From: SMYC01 sp963578475
Lineage (GTDB): Bacteria > Acidobacteriota > Vicinamibacteria > Marinacidobacterales > SMYC01
Length of the DNA: 64,000 nucleotides
Assembly (NCBI GenBank): GCA_963578475.1
Contig: CAUZCL010000008.1
Coordinates: forward strand, 1 to 64,000
Reading direction: 5' to 3'
Made by a program: the position numbers and the translations under genes. The notes under the pieces were generated by a model that saw only the letters and a list, made by a program, of their open reading frames with translations, did no database searches and was not told where the DNA came from. Below, piece by piece: positions 44,222 to 52,952 of this stretch. Numbering within the stretch: position 1 is the first letter of the stretch; every line of letters starts with the position of its first letter.

Positions 44222-45538
44222 TCAGCTCCTTTTGTGTGCCGAGTCTATGCCTCGGAGTAAATCCACTACATCCGAGAGTCCTTGCTGCTCGGCGAGGGTT
44301 GTGAGTCGTTTGGCTTCGGCGGGTTCTAGCGTCGCGTTTCGCCGTAAGAGTGTTTCGATGAGATCGGAATGAGCATTTTTCGCCGCGATCGTCAGTGGCG
44401 TCCGCTCGCGCGCATCGACAACGTTGACGTCAGCGCCCGCGTCGGCAAGTCGCTCGACGAGAGCCGTGCGACCTTCTTCCGCGGCCTTGAGGAGCGCCGT
44501 CTCGCCTTGCTGTGTTTTGACGTCGACCGCGGCGCCTCGGGTCAGAAGAAGCTCGACCAGCTCCTCGTACCCGCCATGGGCCGCTGCGATGAGCGCCGTG
44601 GTTCCATTCTCAGCTTGTGCATCAACACGTGCGCCACGCTCGAGGAGCAAGCGCGCCAGCTCGATGTGGCCTCCCGTCGCCGACAAGATCAGTCCGTCGC
44701 GGCCGAGAAGGTCGACCTGGTCGGGTTCGGCGCCGTGGCTCAGCATCGTCTCTACAAGATCGAGATGCCCATACATCGCGCTCCGCAAAAACGGGCTGAG
44801 CCCATGTCGGTCTTTCGCAAGCGGCTCGGCTCCCGCTTCGAGCAAGAGGTCGACGACGGCGCGGTTTCCCACCGAGGCCGCCGTCATCAACGCAGTCGTG
44901 CGGTCCTCCCGCGAAGCATTTACGTCGGCCCCAGACACGGTAATGAGCCGCTGCAGAAGCTCGACATTGCCCGCCTCCGAAGCGAGCATCAACGCCGTCG
45001 TTCCGTCGGCGTCGCGTAGGTCGACCTCGACCCCGAGCTCGAGCAAGAGGTTCACGATCACGTCTTGCCTTTCGCGCAGAGCCAGTGTCAGGGCCGTGCG
45101 GCCGTCATCGTTGAGCGCCGCCACGTTCGCGCCCGCCAGAACGAGTGCGCGGACCGCTTCACCTCGTCCGTGCTGGCAGGCGATCATGAGAAGAGTCGTC
45201 GATTTGCGGTCCTTTGCGTCAATGTCGCCGCCGTTATCGAGTAGACAGCGTAGAACGCTCGCGTGCCCGCCGAAGGCAGCGGAGCCCATCGGGGTCACGC
45301 CGAGCGGGTTACGGGCGTTAGGATCGGCGCCAGCATTAACGAGCTTTCGCACAATGTCGACGTGGCCCTCTTGTGCGGCAAGCATCAGAGGGGTCGCTTG
45401 GGCGCGGCCGCGCTCGTCAATATCTATACCCTCGCTCAACCGCTTCGACACGGCATCGAGGTCCCCCACATGGGAAGCCTCGTGGAGGGTTGGCTCGCGC
45501 GAGCCGCGCTTGAAAAAACCGAGTATTAGGAAACCCAT
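44222..45538 (-). CDS. Ankyrin-repeat protein
   Basis: 438 residues, almost entirely ankyrin repeats (about 12) with the consensus TPLMLAAQEGHVDIVRKLVN, AGADPNARN and similar, starting near residue 17. The first residues (GFLILGFFKR) are hydrophobic but too short to be a clear anchor. Ankyrin arrays bind proteins; no enzymatic domain is present. The gene lies between a sigma-54 activator pseudogene (19 bp upstream) and the M28 peptidase (6 bp downstream), so it was probably part of that regulator's operon. A long plus-strand open frame here is only the shadow of its biased codons. Confidence 0.88.
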   Translation of the reverse strand: MGFLILGFFKRGSREPTLHEASHVGDLDAVSKRLSEGIDIDERGRAQATPLMLAAQEGHVDIVRKLVNAGADPNARNPLGVTPMGSAAFGGHASVLRCLLDNGGDIDAKDRKSTTLLMIACQHGRGEAVRALVLAGANVAALNDDGRTALTLALRERQDVIVNLLLELGVEVDLRDADGTTALMLASEAGNVELLQRLITVSGADVNASREDRTTALMTAASVGNRAVVDLLLEAGAEPLAKDRHGLSPFLRSAMYGHLDLVETMLSHGAEPDQVDLLGRDGLILSATGGHIELARLLLERGARVDAQAENGTTALIAAAHGGYEELVELLLTRGAAVDVKTQQGETALLKAAEEGRTALVERLADAGADVNVVDARERTPLTIAAKNAHSDLIETLLRRNATLEPAEAKRLTTLAEQQGLSDVVDLLRGIDSAHKRS

Positions 45539-45557
45539 CGCTGTTCCGAACGGGAGT

Positions 45558-47000
45558 TTATCGCGAACCGACAGGGCGCGCCTCCCGAAAGTCCTCTTTC
45601 CGGAGACCGTGGCGCTTCATCATTGCGTAAAGCGTCCGTTCGTTGAGCCCCGCACGTTTGGCGGTCTGGCCAATACGCCCCCGGGTCTCGACGCGCAGCC
45701 GCAGGAGGTAGTCGCGCTCGAAGGCTTTTAGAAACTCCTCGCGGGCGAGCGAGTACGGCTTTGTCAGGAAAGACTCTCATTGGGGCTCCGTGGCCTCTCG
45801 CGTGCGGGGCTCGGGCTGGTTGGCGACCGTCCAGCTATCACCGCCGCGCAGGCCGGCGAGACGGATCTGTTTTCCAGGCGCGAGCAGCACGGCACGCTCG
45901 ATCACGTTGATGAGCTCGCGCACGTTTCCCCGCCACTTGTGGCGCCAGAGGGCCTCCATCGCCTCGGGAAGAAACCCTGTGACATGTCTTCCTAACCCGC
46001 GGGGCGAGCGTTCGAGAAAAGCATGGGCGAGGTCGAGAATGTCCTCTAGCCGCTCACGCAGTGGCGGCACCGTCAGTGTCACGACCGCGAGCCGATAATA
46101 AAGGTCAGGTCGAAAGAGCTTCGCTTCCATCTCTTGTTTCAGGTTGCGGTTCGTCGCTGCTACGATCTGCACATCGACTTCGACGGGACTCTCGCTGCCG
46201 ACGCGGCGGATATTTCGGTCTTCGAGTGCCCGCAGAAGCTTTACCTGGAGGTGAAGCGGCATTTAGCCAATCTCGTCCAGGAAAATCGTTCCGTGATGGG
46301 CGAGCTCGAAATAGCCACGGCGTGAGCGCGTTGCACCCGTGAACGCCCCTTCTTCGTGGCCGAACAGCTCGCTCTCTAGAAGCGCTTCAGGGAGGACGCC
46401 GCAATTGACGGTGATGAAGGGTCCCGCCCTTCGCCTGCTCTCCGCGTGGATGGAGCGGGCGAGGCGTTCTTTGCCAACGCCCGTCTCGCCAAGAATGAGG
46501 AGAGCGCTATCGCCTTTGACGACGCGCCGAGCCATCTGCAGGAAGCGCTGCATGGTCGGGCTCGCGCTCACGAACTCGTCGAACGTGGAGCGTTTCTCCG
46601 CACGCTCCGCGCCGAGACGCTCCAGAACTTCGTCACCTTGACGTTTTGCCAGCGATACCAGCGCGCGGCCCAGGACACTGTCTTCGAGGCTGAGCCCGAG
46701 TACAGCGAGTGCTCCCGAAGTCAAGAGCTCGGCGCGCTCCTTAAGGTTGTCGTCCTGCACAAGAACGATGACGCCGGGATGCTCCGGCAGAGCCTGTACA
46801 GAGCCCAGAAACTCACGAGGTGAGCCCGGGAGCAAATTGCGGTGCACAACCAAAAGATCGAAATCGTCACGGGTGAGTTTTTCCCAGACGTCGTCGAGGC
46901 TGCCAGCGCCCAATGGACCATTCGAGCCATCCCGAAGGAGCTCTCCGATACGGGATCGTGTCTCTTGGTCCTGGACGGCCAATAGTATTCGGGTCAACAT
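45558..47000 (-). pseudogene. NtrC-type sigma-54 activator with two in-frame stops
   Basis: One continuous frame encodes receiver, AAA+ and Fis-type domains, interrupted by TAA at codon 246 (46263-46265) and TGA at codon 408 (45777-45779). The AAA+ part has Walker A GETGVGKE, the sigma-54 contact loop EEGAFTGATRSRRG, and Walker B FLDEIG, where the TAA replaces the expected Glu codon of LDEIGEMP. The C-terminus has RIGQTAKRAGLNERTLYAMM, a Fis-like DNA-binding helix pair, ending at 45558. The receiver has His53 (DLLVVHRNLLPG) where the phospho-acceptor Asp should be. So phosphorylation was lost first or also. Alternative: assembly of fragments by reinitiation at the ATG right after the TAA, unlikely to restore ATPase activity. 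Confidence 0.88.
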
Positions 47001-47116
47001 AACGATGCTCCTCACAATCAGCAATATAGACCCGACTCAACCAGGTATCAACCACCGATTTGATCCGCCGTGCTTTTCCAGGTATTTAGTTTCAACACTT
47101 TACACGTAGTCAGCTG

Positions 47117-47132
47117 TGGCACTTTTCTTGCT
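47117..47132 (+). promoter_or_regulatory. Sigma-54 (-24/-12) promoter
   Basis: TGGCAC (47117-47122), five bases, TTGCT (47128-47132). The invariant GG and GC are 10 bases apart, exactly the sigma-54 rule, and the flanks match TGGCAC-N5-TTGC. It points rightward, away from the sigma-54 activator pseudogene whose start is 117 bp to the left, the usual layout for such regulators and their targets. GGAGG and an ATG follow at 47146 and 47158. Confidence 0.75.
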
Positions 47133-47157
47133 CATGAAAGCGATCGGAGGCAACGCA

Positions 47158-47244
47158 ATGACGAACCAATTTACAAACGCAGCTCGTGGCGGAACGCAAA
47201 CCCTTACGTCCTGTGCACGTCGCGGCGACGCGACAAGCCCGTGA
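47158..47244 (+). CDS. Possible 28-residue peptide behind the sigma-54 promoter
   Basis: ATG 47158 has GGAGG seven bases upstream and encodes 28 residues (begins MTNQFTNAARGGTQTL) to TGA 47242-47244. Its stop overlaps a GTG (47241) that opens a further 25 codons reading VKIIKPFSLEGELIDAGTLP to TAA at 47318. The two could be a coupled pair of small proteins, or one small protein split by a frame change. I recognise neither. The good promoter and ribosome site are the only reasons to list it. Confidence 0.3.
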   Translation: MTNQFTNAARGGTQTLTSCARRGDATSP

Positions 47245-47324
47245 AGATCATCAAACCGTTCTCGCTCGAAGGAGAGCTCATCGACGCCGGTACGCTGCCG
47301 ATGCGCCGCGTCCGTTAAGCGCGC

Positions 47325-48308
47325 CTAGGCGAACAATGCCGGCTCCCCACCGGTGTGAAGGTAGACGATCGTGTCCTGGGCGCCGAGACGCCCGGACGCG
47401 ATCTCGGCGATGAGCCCCGCCATCGTCTTTCCCGTATAAGTCGGATCGAGAAACAAGCCCTCGGTTTGCGCGAGGAGCCGGATCGCTTCGTGACCTTCTT
47501 TTGTCGCGACACCGTATCCGGGGCCGATGAAACCGTCCCGCACCAAAATCGCATCCTCCGCCACGTCGATGGTATGGCCGACATTCCGAGCAGCGAGAAT
47601 GGCAAAACGCTCAATGCGCCGCCTGCATTCGGTGACGGGCCGGCTGACCGTAATCCCGAGGATACGATAGGACTCTCGATAGATTTCGGCTCCAGCCACG
47701 AGCCCGGCATGCGTCCCGCAGGCGCCCGTCGTAACGACCAACCACGTGGGAGAGAGTTTACGCAATAGAAGCTGCTCGCGCAGCTCGCGCACGCACTCGA
47801 TGTAACCGACGGCCCCGAGCTCGCTCGTACCGCCCCTCGGGATGACATAAGGCCTTCGACCGGCGCGGCGAAGCTCGTCCGCGACCTCTTCGATGCGTAT
47901 GTCTACGACGGCGCGATCGGGGTCTCCGGTGAACCGCAGCTCCACGTCTAAAAGCTCGTCGAGAAGTAGGTTGCCGCGAGATTCGGCGGGGCGGTCGTCG
48001 TGTAACACCGCGATAATGTCGAGCCCAGCAGCCCTAGCGGCGGCTGCGCTCGCGCGCACGTGATTGGATTGCGGGCCCGCGCCCGTGACGATCACGTCAG
48101 CATCCTCCGCGAGCGCGTCAGCGATGAAGAACTCGAGGCCGCGGATCTTGTTCCCACCGAAACCGAACCCCGTGAGGTCGTCACGTTTGATGAGAATGCG
48201 TGGCCCAGCCAGCTTCTTCGTCAGATGGGGCGCTTCGACGAGCGGCGTCGGGAAGATCCCGAGATGGTAGCGTTTCGGTAGCGTCACGTCACCTGGCATG
48301 TCTCTCAT
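47325..48308 (-). CDS. D-cysteine desulfhydrase / ACC deaminase family enzyme
   Basis: 327 residues, fold type II PLP enzyme. The Schiff-base Lys is K54 in GFGFGGNKIRGLEFFIADAL. GAGPQSNHVRASAAAARAAG holds the substrate-side loop (SN.VR), and VVTTGACGTHAGLVAGAE the phosphate loop. The family splits D-cysteine to pyruvate, ammonia and sulfide, or 1-aminocyclopropane-1-carboxylate to 2-oxobutanoate; residues deciding between them cannot be judged safely here, and desulfhydrase is more common. The stop is close to the small ORFs at 47158-47318 in convergent arrangement. The 192 bp upstream (48309-48500) hold only its promoter region. Confidence 0.87.
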   Translation of the reverse strand: MRDMPGDVTLPKRYHLGIFPTPLVEAPHLTKKLAGPRILIKRDDLTGFGFGGNKIRGLEFFIADALAEDADVIVTGAGPQSNHVRASAAAARAAGLDIIAVLHDDRPAESRGNLLLDELLDVELRFTGDPDRAVVDIRIEEVADELRRAGRRPYVIPRGGTSELGAVGYIECVRELREQLLLRKLSPTWLVVTTGACGTHAGLVAGAEIYRESYRILGITVSRPVTECRRRIERFAILAARNVGHTIDVAEDAILVRDGFIGPGYGVATKEGHEAIRLLAQTEGLFLDPTYTGKTMAGLIAEIASGRLGAQDTIVYLHTGGEPALFA

Positions 48309-48500
48309 GAAATGTGACGCATCTTACTTTATAACCCAAATGGGCTAATAGCGTTTCCTGTCCCTGTCGAGGAGATGCCCGCTGGCCTCTGTTTAACAAC
48401 CACTTACAGGGTTTTGTGTTTGTCGGTGCCAATCTGGCTCTCTTCACACACCTGCCGAACTGAAAACGAACAACTGTAGCCTGTTTGGGTAATGTCAGGC

Positions 48501-49556
48501 TCAGCTCGGATCGCCTACGCGCGGAATACAGCCGAGTATTTCGAGGGCAAGGGATGCTTGACGATGGGCTCCGGTCTTGGCTTGAACTTGCTTGAGGTGC
48601 AAACGCACCGTATGAAGGCTAAGGTCAAGCCGGTCAGCAATGGTCTCGAGGGTGAGTCCGGACATGAAGAAAGACGCGACGCGAGCTTGGGCGGGGGTGA
48701 TCCCGAGAGCGTCCCGGAGAAGTTGCGGCGCTATGGCTCTCGGAGTGCGGCCTTTCGTGATGAAAATCAAAGCCTGAGTCGAGCCGACCCCGTGAACCCA
48801 GAGCGTGCAGCCGGAGTCGAGCTCCTTGCCGCGAAGGCCTCTGCTACCGGTGGTCGCCTGTTTTAGGTTGCGCCGAAACGCGATGTCGTCTCCGTCGACG
48901 GTCAAGTGGAGTCTTCCGGTATCTTCTACAATCCCGTAATCGCCGTTCAAATAGTGCAAGCCGGCACGATTCCGGTTCAGAACCTGTGCACTCGCGTCGT
49001 CAATGAAGACGGCATCGGAGAGCTCGTCGAGGCAGGTTTTCAAGGCATCCCGCTCATCTGCGAGCTTCTGTGTGCGGAAAAACATGGCAAGCGCGCGCTT
49101 TAGATGCGGCAGGACGACGCGCAAGAGGAAATGGGCGTGGTCTAGAGGCGCTTCGGCCCCTTTGAAAACCGAGATGCCGGCCGCGGGCCAGCCCTGGGCG
49201 CCGCTCGATTCTCGAGCGACCGCGAGCCGGAGCTGAGACCACTCGTCCACGAACTCCTTGCCGACATAGGCAAGGATGAAGCTGTGCTGCGTGAGAGCGC
49301 CGTTCTTGAAAACGTTTCCAGGGTTGACGGTTGTAAACCCTGTGCTCGGGTTGTCCAAACTGACGTATCGAGCAGGGCCGTGGCCACGGATGACGAGGGT
49401 CCACCCTTCGCCTAGAAGGCTCGACCGAAGCTCGGCGAAAAACTTGGTCCAATCAACGAACTCGCACGCGGCGTCGTAGGCGAGCGTGATGAGCTCCGAT
49501 TCAGCTGCACGACGCCTCGGGTCTTTGATATCTTGCTGCGGTTGCAAGGTGCTCAT
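48501..49556 (-). CDS. LuxR-type transcriptional regulator
   Basis: 351 residues from ATG 49556 (MSTLQPQQDIKDPRRRAAES). The C-terminus holds a LuxR-like helix-turn-helix: LGITPAQARVASFFMSGLTL then ETIADRLDLSLHTVRLHLKQ. The first 280 residues look like a PAS/GAF-style sensor (DALKTCLDELSDAVFIDDAS) but no ligand site is clear. There is no receiver domain, so it is probably ligand-controlled. It lies 61 bp downstream of the TonB-dependent receptor on the same strand and may regulate it. Confidence 0.82.
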   Translation of the reverse strand: MSTLQPQQDIKDPRRRAAESELITLAYDAACEFVDWTKFFAELRSSLLGEGWTLVIRGHGPARYVSLDNPSTGFTTVNPGNVFKNGALTQHSFILAYVGKEFVDEWSQLRLAVARESSGAQGWPAAGISVFKGAEAPLDHAHFLLRVVLPHLKRALAMFFRTQKLADERDALKTCLDELSDAVFIDDASAQVLNRNRAGLHYLNGDYGIVEDTGRLHLTVDGDDIAFRRNLKQATTGSRGLRGKELDSGCTLWVHGVGSTQALIFITKGRTPRAIAPQLLRDALGITPAQARVASFFMSGLTLETIADRLDLSLHTVRLHLKQVQAKTGAHRQASLALEILGCIPRVGDPS

Positions 49557-49617
49557 CGCAGCAGCCTCCCTCAAGAGAAGGACGGACCGAGACGTTGAAT
49601 TCTACGAAAAAAACAAA

Positions 49618-51570
49618 TTAATTCAGCAATCGGAGCTCGATGCCGCCGTGAACCATTCGAGGCGTTCCGATGATCTCGAGTGGGTCGGCCCGGACCGCAT
49701 AGTCCTCGTCTAAGGCGTTCTCAATCGCGAGGTAAATATTCAGCCTGGAGGTGACTGGTAGTCGCACGGACAGGTCCAGCACGGCGAATGTCGACAGCAC
49801 GATCTCGTTCAGGTCGTCCTCGAAAGCATCGCCCACCATACGCACGTCCATGGTGAACTGAAGAGGACCTTCGTAGCCGAGCCCGAAATTGCCCTGGTTC
49901 TTCGCTGCTTGGGGCAAGCGGCGATCGGTATCGTTATTCTTGGCATTCGAGAAAAGGTAGCTCGCGCGAAGGCTCCAATTCTTGGGGAGGGAATAAGAGA
50001 CCGCGGCCTCGAAACCGGCAATCGTGGCGCTGCCAAGGTTTTGGCGCTGACGTTGGATGGCGCCCGGTGACAGGTCGACGCAAAGGGGGAGATTCGATGG
50101 CTCCGTGCACAGCGTCACGTTCGCGATGGGGTCCTGGAACAAGTTGTAGAAAGCGTTCAGCCGCACCAAAACGTCACGGCTCGGGTATAGATCGACGCCG
50201 CCTTCCACACCCCAGAGATATTCTTCGTTGAGGCTGTTGTTCGGGGCCGTGAGGATGTTTCCCACGCGGAAAGGCCGGTAGAGCTCGTTCAGCGACGGGG
50301 CGCGGAAACCGCGATAGATCGAAGCGCGAACGGTAGCATTGTCGAGACCGCCATAAGTGAGCCCGAGCCGCGGATTGAACGTCCCCTTTGTGGCTGCATT
50401 CTGCCACAGGTCGAAACGGCCTCCGACCAGAAGCTCGAACTCCTCCCTGAAGGTGAAGGTGTACTGCATAAAGGCGCCAAAGAAATTCTGGGTCCGCTCG
50501 TCGTTGTCCACTTCCTCGTCCGGATCCCAGCTGACGTAGCGCCAATCGATGCCCCACTGAATGCCGCGATCGGTCCGCATCGAGAAGGAGCTTCCGAGAC
50601 CGACGGAAGGGAAGATGTTCTCTCCGAACGGGATCTCCCTGTTGCGGCCCGGCAGGATTTTGGAGAACGAGCTGGCAAGCTGCTGTTTCTGCCCATAGAA
50701 ATTGAAGCTCCACCTGTCGGCGTCGTAGCCCGTATCGACGAGATAGATGTGCGAGTTGTTCACTTGGGAGCGGGTGCCGTTGCTGCGCTCCTCGTCGTAG
50801 AGATTCACTCCGACGTGGAAGTCTCGGTACTCGAGCCGACCGATGAATGTCTGAAACTGCGTTTTGGCGGGAACATCGACAATGCCGCGATCTCGCTCGC
50901 GCACGGGGATGTAGCCATCGGTGTCGAACACGCGGCCGGAAGCGATCCAGGACAAGTCGCCGGACTGATCGGAGGCAAAGATATCAGCGTCGTAAGTGCC
51001 GCGGTTGCCGTACTGGAGGCGGGCATCGAATGTACGGTCCTGTACGGGGCGGGGAACGAGTTGGATGGTGCCCGCGAGGGCTGAGCTTCCGTAAAGCTGG
51101 CTCGTCGCCCCTCGCGCCACCTCGGCCTGCTCAATGGATGACATGGGGAGGCGGTTCCAATAGACCCAATTGCCGAAGGGATCGTTGAGCGGGAGCCCGT
51201 TCCAAAGCACGAGGCTTCGGCTCGCCCCGCTCGGTCCTATGCCTCGGAGGGACACGCCTTGCGTCGTCGGATGAGAGAAAAGACTCGACGATCGGCGGAA
51301 CAAGCTGAACCCGGGCACCCGGCGAAGAGTATCGTCGATAACCAAGGCCGGAGAGCGCGCGAGGTCTTCGGCTGCTATCGACGTCACTAGCACTGGCGAG
51401 TCGATGAGCTTTTCCACGAACCCCGTCGCCGTGACGACCACGCTCTCCTGATATGTAAGAGGCTCTTCCGTTTGGGATTCAGCCGTCTGTTCCGTCTGTT
51501 CCTGATCTTCCTGCTCTTGAGCGTTAGCGGCCGTGGTGAGCACGGCGCCGAGAAGCAAAGTCTTGAACAT
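49618..51570 (-). CDS. TonB-dependent outer-membrane receptor
   Basis: 650 residues. A signal peptide (MFKTLLLGAVLTTAANAQ) is followed by a Glu/Gln-rich linker and TonB-box-like ESVVVTATG, a plug domain (VIDDTLRRVPGFSLFRRSSS, GVSLRGIGPSGASRSLVLWN, GLPLNDPFGNWVYW) and a 22-strand type barrel (GFRAPSLNELYRPFRVGN). It imports a scarce ligand such as a siderophore, cobalamin or sugar; the sequence does not say which. The last residues are GGIELRLLN, so the terminal aromatic residue that guides barrel assembly is absent; Leu-Leu-Asn is atypical. Probably co-transcribed with the LuxR-type gene downstream. Confidence 0.92.
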   Translation of the reverse strand: MFKTLLLGAVLTTAANAQEQEDQEQTEQTAESQTEEPLTYQESVVVTATGFVEKLIDSPVLVTSIAAEDLARSPALVIDDTLRRVPGFSLFRRSSSLFSHPTTQGVSLRGIGPSGASRSLVLWNGLPLNDPFGNWVYWNRLPMSSIEQAEVARGATSQLYGSSALAGTIQLVPRPVQDRTFDARLQYGNRGTYDADIFASDQSGDLSWIASGRVFDTDGYIPVRERDRGIVDVPAKTQFQTFIGRLEYRDFHVGVNLYDEERSNGTRSQVNNSHIYLVDTGYDADRWSFNFYGQKQQLASSFSKILPGRNREIPFGENIFPSVGLGSSFSMRTDRGIQWGIDWRYVSWDPDEEVDNDERTQNFFGAFMQYTFTFREEFELLVGGRFDLWQNAATKGTFNPRLGLTYGGLDNATVRASIYRGFRAPSLNELYRPFRVGNILTAPNNSLNEEYLWGVEGGVDLYPSRDVLVRLNAFYNLFQDPIANVTLCTEPSNLPLCVDLSPGAIQRQRQNLGSATIAGFEAAVSYSLPKNWSLRASYLFSNAKNNDTDRRLPQAAKNQGNFGLGYEGPLQFTMDVRMVGDAFEDDLNEIVLSTFAVLDLSVRLPVTSRLNIYLAIENALDEDYAVRADPLEIIGTPRMVHGGIELRLLN

Positions 51571-51657
51571 TAGTCGTTTTTACCCTCAATTTGGATGGCA
51601 AAGTGGCCAGAGAATACCACGAAACAATAACGTACAATGCTCACCTGGGAGGAACCA

Positions 51658-52761
51658 ATGACGTCAGCCATTTTGACACTCTCGCTCGTTGCGCTTCTCG
51701 CCGGCCCGAGCCAAACCGCCGCGCCCGAAGGAACCCGCTACGCCAAAGCCCTGGACCGCAGTTACGGGGCCGCCATCGACCAGGCGCGGCAAGTGATCGA
51801 CGCGCGGCTCGATGAATATCCGGGGCTTTCCGTCGCCGTCGGTATGAACGGTCATATCGTCTGGGCGCAGGGGTTCGGTTGGGCCGACATAGAAGGCCGG
51901 GTCAGCGCGCGGCCCGCGTCGCGGTTTCGCGTCGGAAGCGTGGCCAAGCCGATGACGACGGCTCTGCTAGCTCTCCTCTATGAAGAAGGGAAGATCGGCC
52001 TCGACGCTCATATCCAGCTTTACGTGCCGGGCTTCCCCGAGAAGAGGCATCCGATCACGACGCGTCAGCTCGCGGGGCATCTCGCCGGTATCCGGCACTA
52101 CAACGGAGATGAGTTCTTGATCTCCCGGCGTTACGCATCCATCCTCGCGGGCCTCGAGATCTTCGACGACGATCCTCTCCTTTTCGAGCCGGAGACCGAC
52201 TACTCGTACTCGACCTATGGCTGGAACTTGATAAGCGCCGTCATCGAGGGCGCTGTCGATGGAGATTTCCTGGAGTTGATGGACGAACGCGTCTTCTACC
52301 CTCTGGAGATGCGAAGCACCGAAGCCGACCAAAACCGCTTGATCGTGATGGACCGCGTGCGACCGTACATCCGCAACAACAAGGGGCAGTTCGAGAACGC
52401 GCCCTACGTCGATAACAGCTACAAATGGGCCGGAGGAGGCTTCGTCTCCACCGCCGAGGATCTCGTCCGCTTCGGCATGGCTCATTTGAACCCCGGCTTC
52501 TTGAAACCGGAAACCGTGAAACTGCTCTGGACTTCCCAAATAACCCGCGACGGAAAGGAGACCGGCTACGGCATTGGCTGGCGCCTGGGACGAGACAAGA
52601 AGGGCCGCCGAGTCATAGGCCACGGAGGTGGCTCTGTAGGCGGCACAACCCGCCTATCGATCTACCCAGAACAAGGCTTGGTCATCGCAATAATCAGCAA
52701 CATGTCGAATGCCTCCCAATTCGACACCGAAGAAATCGCCGACCAATTTTTAGCCAGGTAA
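51658..52761 (+). CDS. Exported serine hydrolase, class C beta-lactamase fold
   Basis: 367 residues from ATG 51658 with GGAGG upstream; the signal peptide is SAILTLSLVALLAGPSQTA. The catalytic motifs are S94-V-A-K97 (FRVGSVAKPMTTALLA), Y-x-N type YSTYGWNLISAV, and HGGG in RRVIGHGGGSVGGTTRLSIY. Such beta-lactamase-related enzymes are mostly D-aminopeptidases, esterases or LACTB-like peptidases, so antibiotic resistance should not be inferred. Divergent from the TonB receptor with 87 bp between starts. Confidence 0.88.
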   Translation: MTSAILTLSLVALLAGPSQTAAPEGTRYAKALDRSYGAAIDQARQVIDARLDEYPGLSVAVGMNGHIVWAQGFGWADIEGRVSARPASRFRVGSVAKPMTTALLALLYEEGKIGLDAHIQLYVPGFPEKRHPITTRQLAGHLAGIRHYNGDEFLISRRYASILAGLEIFDDDPLLFEPETDYSYSTYGWNLISAVIEGAVDGDFLELMDERVFYPLEMRSTEADQNRLIVMDRVRPYIRNNKGQFENAPYVDNSYKWAGGGFVSTAEDLVRFGMAHLNPGFLKPETVKLLWTSQITRDGKETGYGIGWRLGRDKKGRRVIGHGGGSVGGTTRLSIYPEQGLVIAIISNMSNASQFDTEEIADQFLAR

Positions 52762-52776
52762 ACCTGAAAGCGTTTT

Positions 52777-52873
52777 GAACCGCGGAGGACGCAGAGGAAA
52801 ATCCAGGATTTCGTTGAATCTGAGGCTAAGGATAGCTTTTCTTCTCCGCGTACTCTGCGCCTCTGCGGTGAGA
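52777..52873. repeat. Palindromic interspersed element (REP/MITE-like)
   Basis: The left arm at 52778-52802 reads AACCGCGGAGGACGCAGAGG and then AAAA. The right arm at 52836-52872, read on the other strand, gives ACCGCAGAGGCGCAGAGTAC followed by GCGGAGAAGAAAA. The arms form an imperfect inverted repeat with a gap of about 8 bases in the left arm and a 33-base centre. The words GCAGAGG-CGCAGAG are the hallmark of a non-coding element scattered in many bacterial genomes. It sits just after the hydrolase gene and could also stop transcription. Confidence 0.65.
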
Positions 52874-52952
52874 TCTTCCTACCCCGAAACGTGACCAAAA
52901 TTCTCGTTTCTGACGGGTTAGAGCCTAGGGCCCCGATAGAGGAAGCCAACTC

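Noticed and set aside
44424..45731. A 435-residue plus-strand ORF over the ankyrin gene
   Set aside because: Ser/Arg/Ala low-complexity shadow of the repeats; no ribosome site.
47070..47318. An 82-residue ORF as one protein
   Set aside because: It starts upstream of the sigma-54 promoter and runs through it; the ribosome site favours the ATG at 47158 in another frame.
51658..52761. An antibiotic-resistance beta-lactamase
   Set aside because: The SVAK/YxN/HGGG pattern is shared by many exported esterases and peptidases; nothing points to a resistance enzyme.
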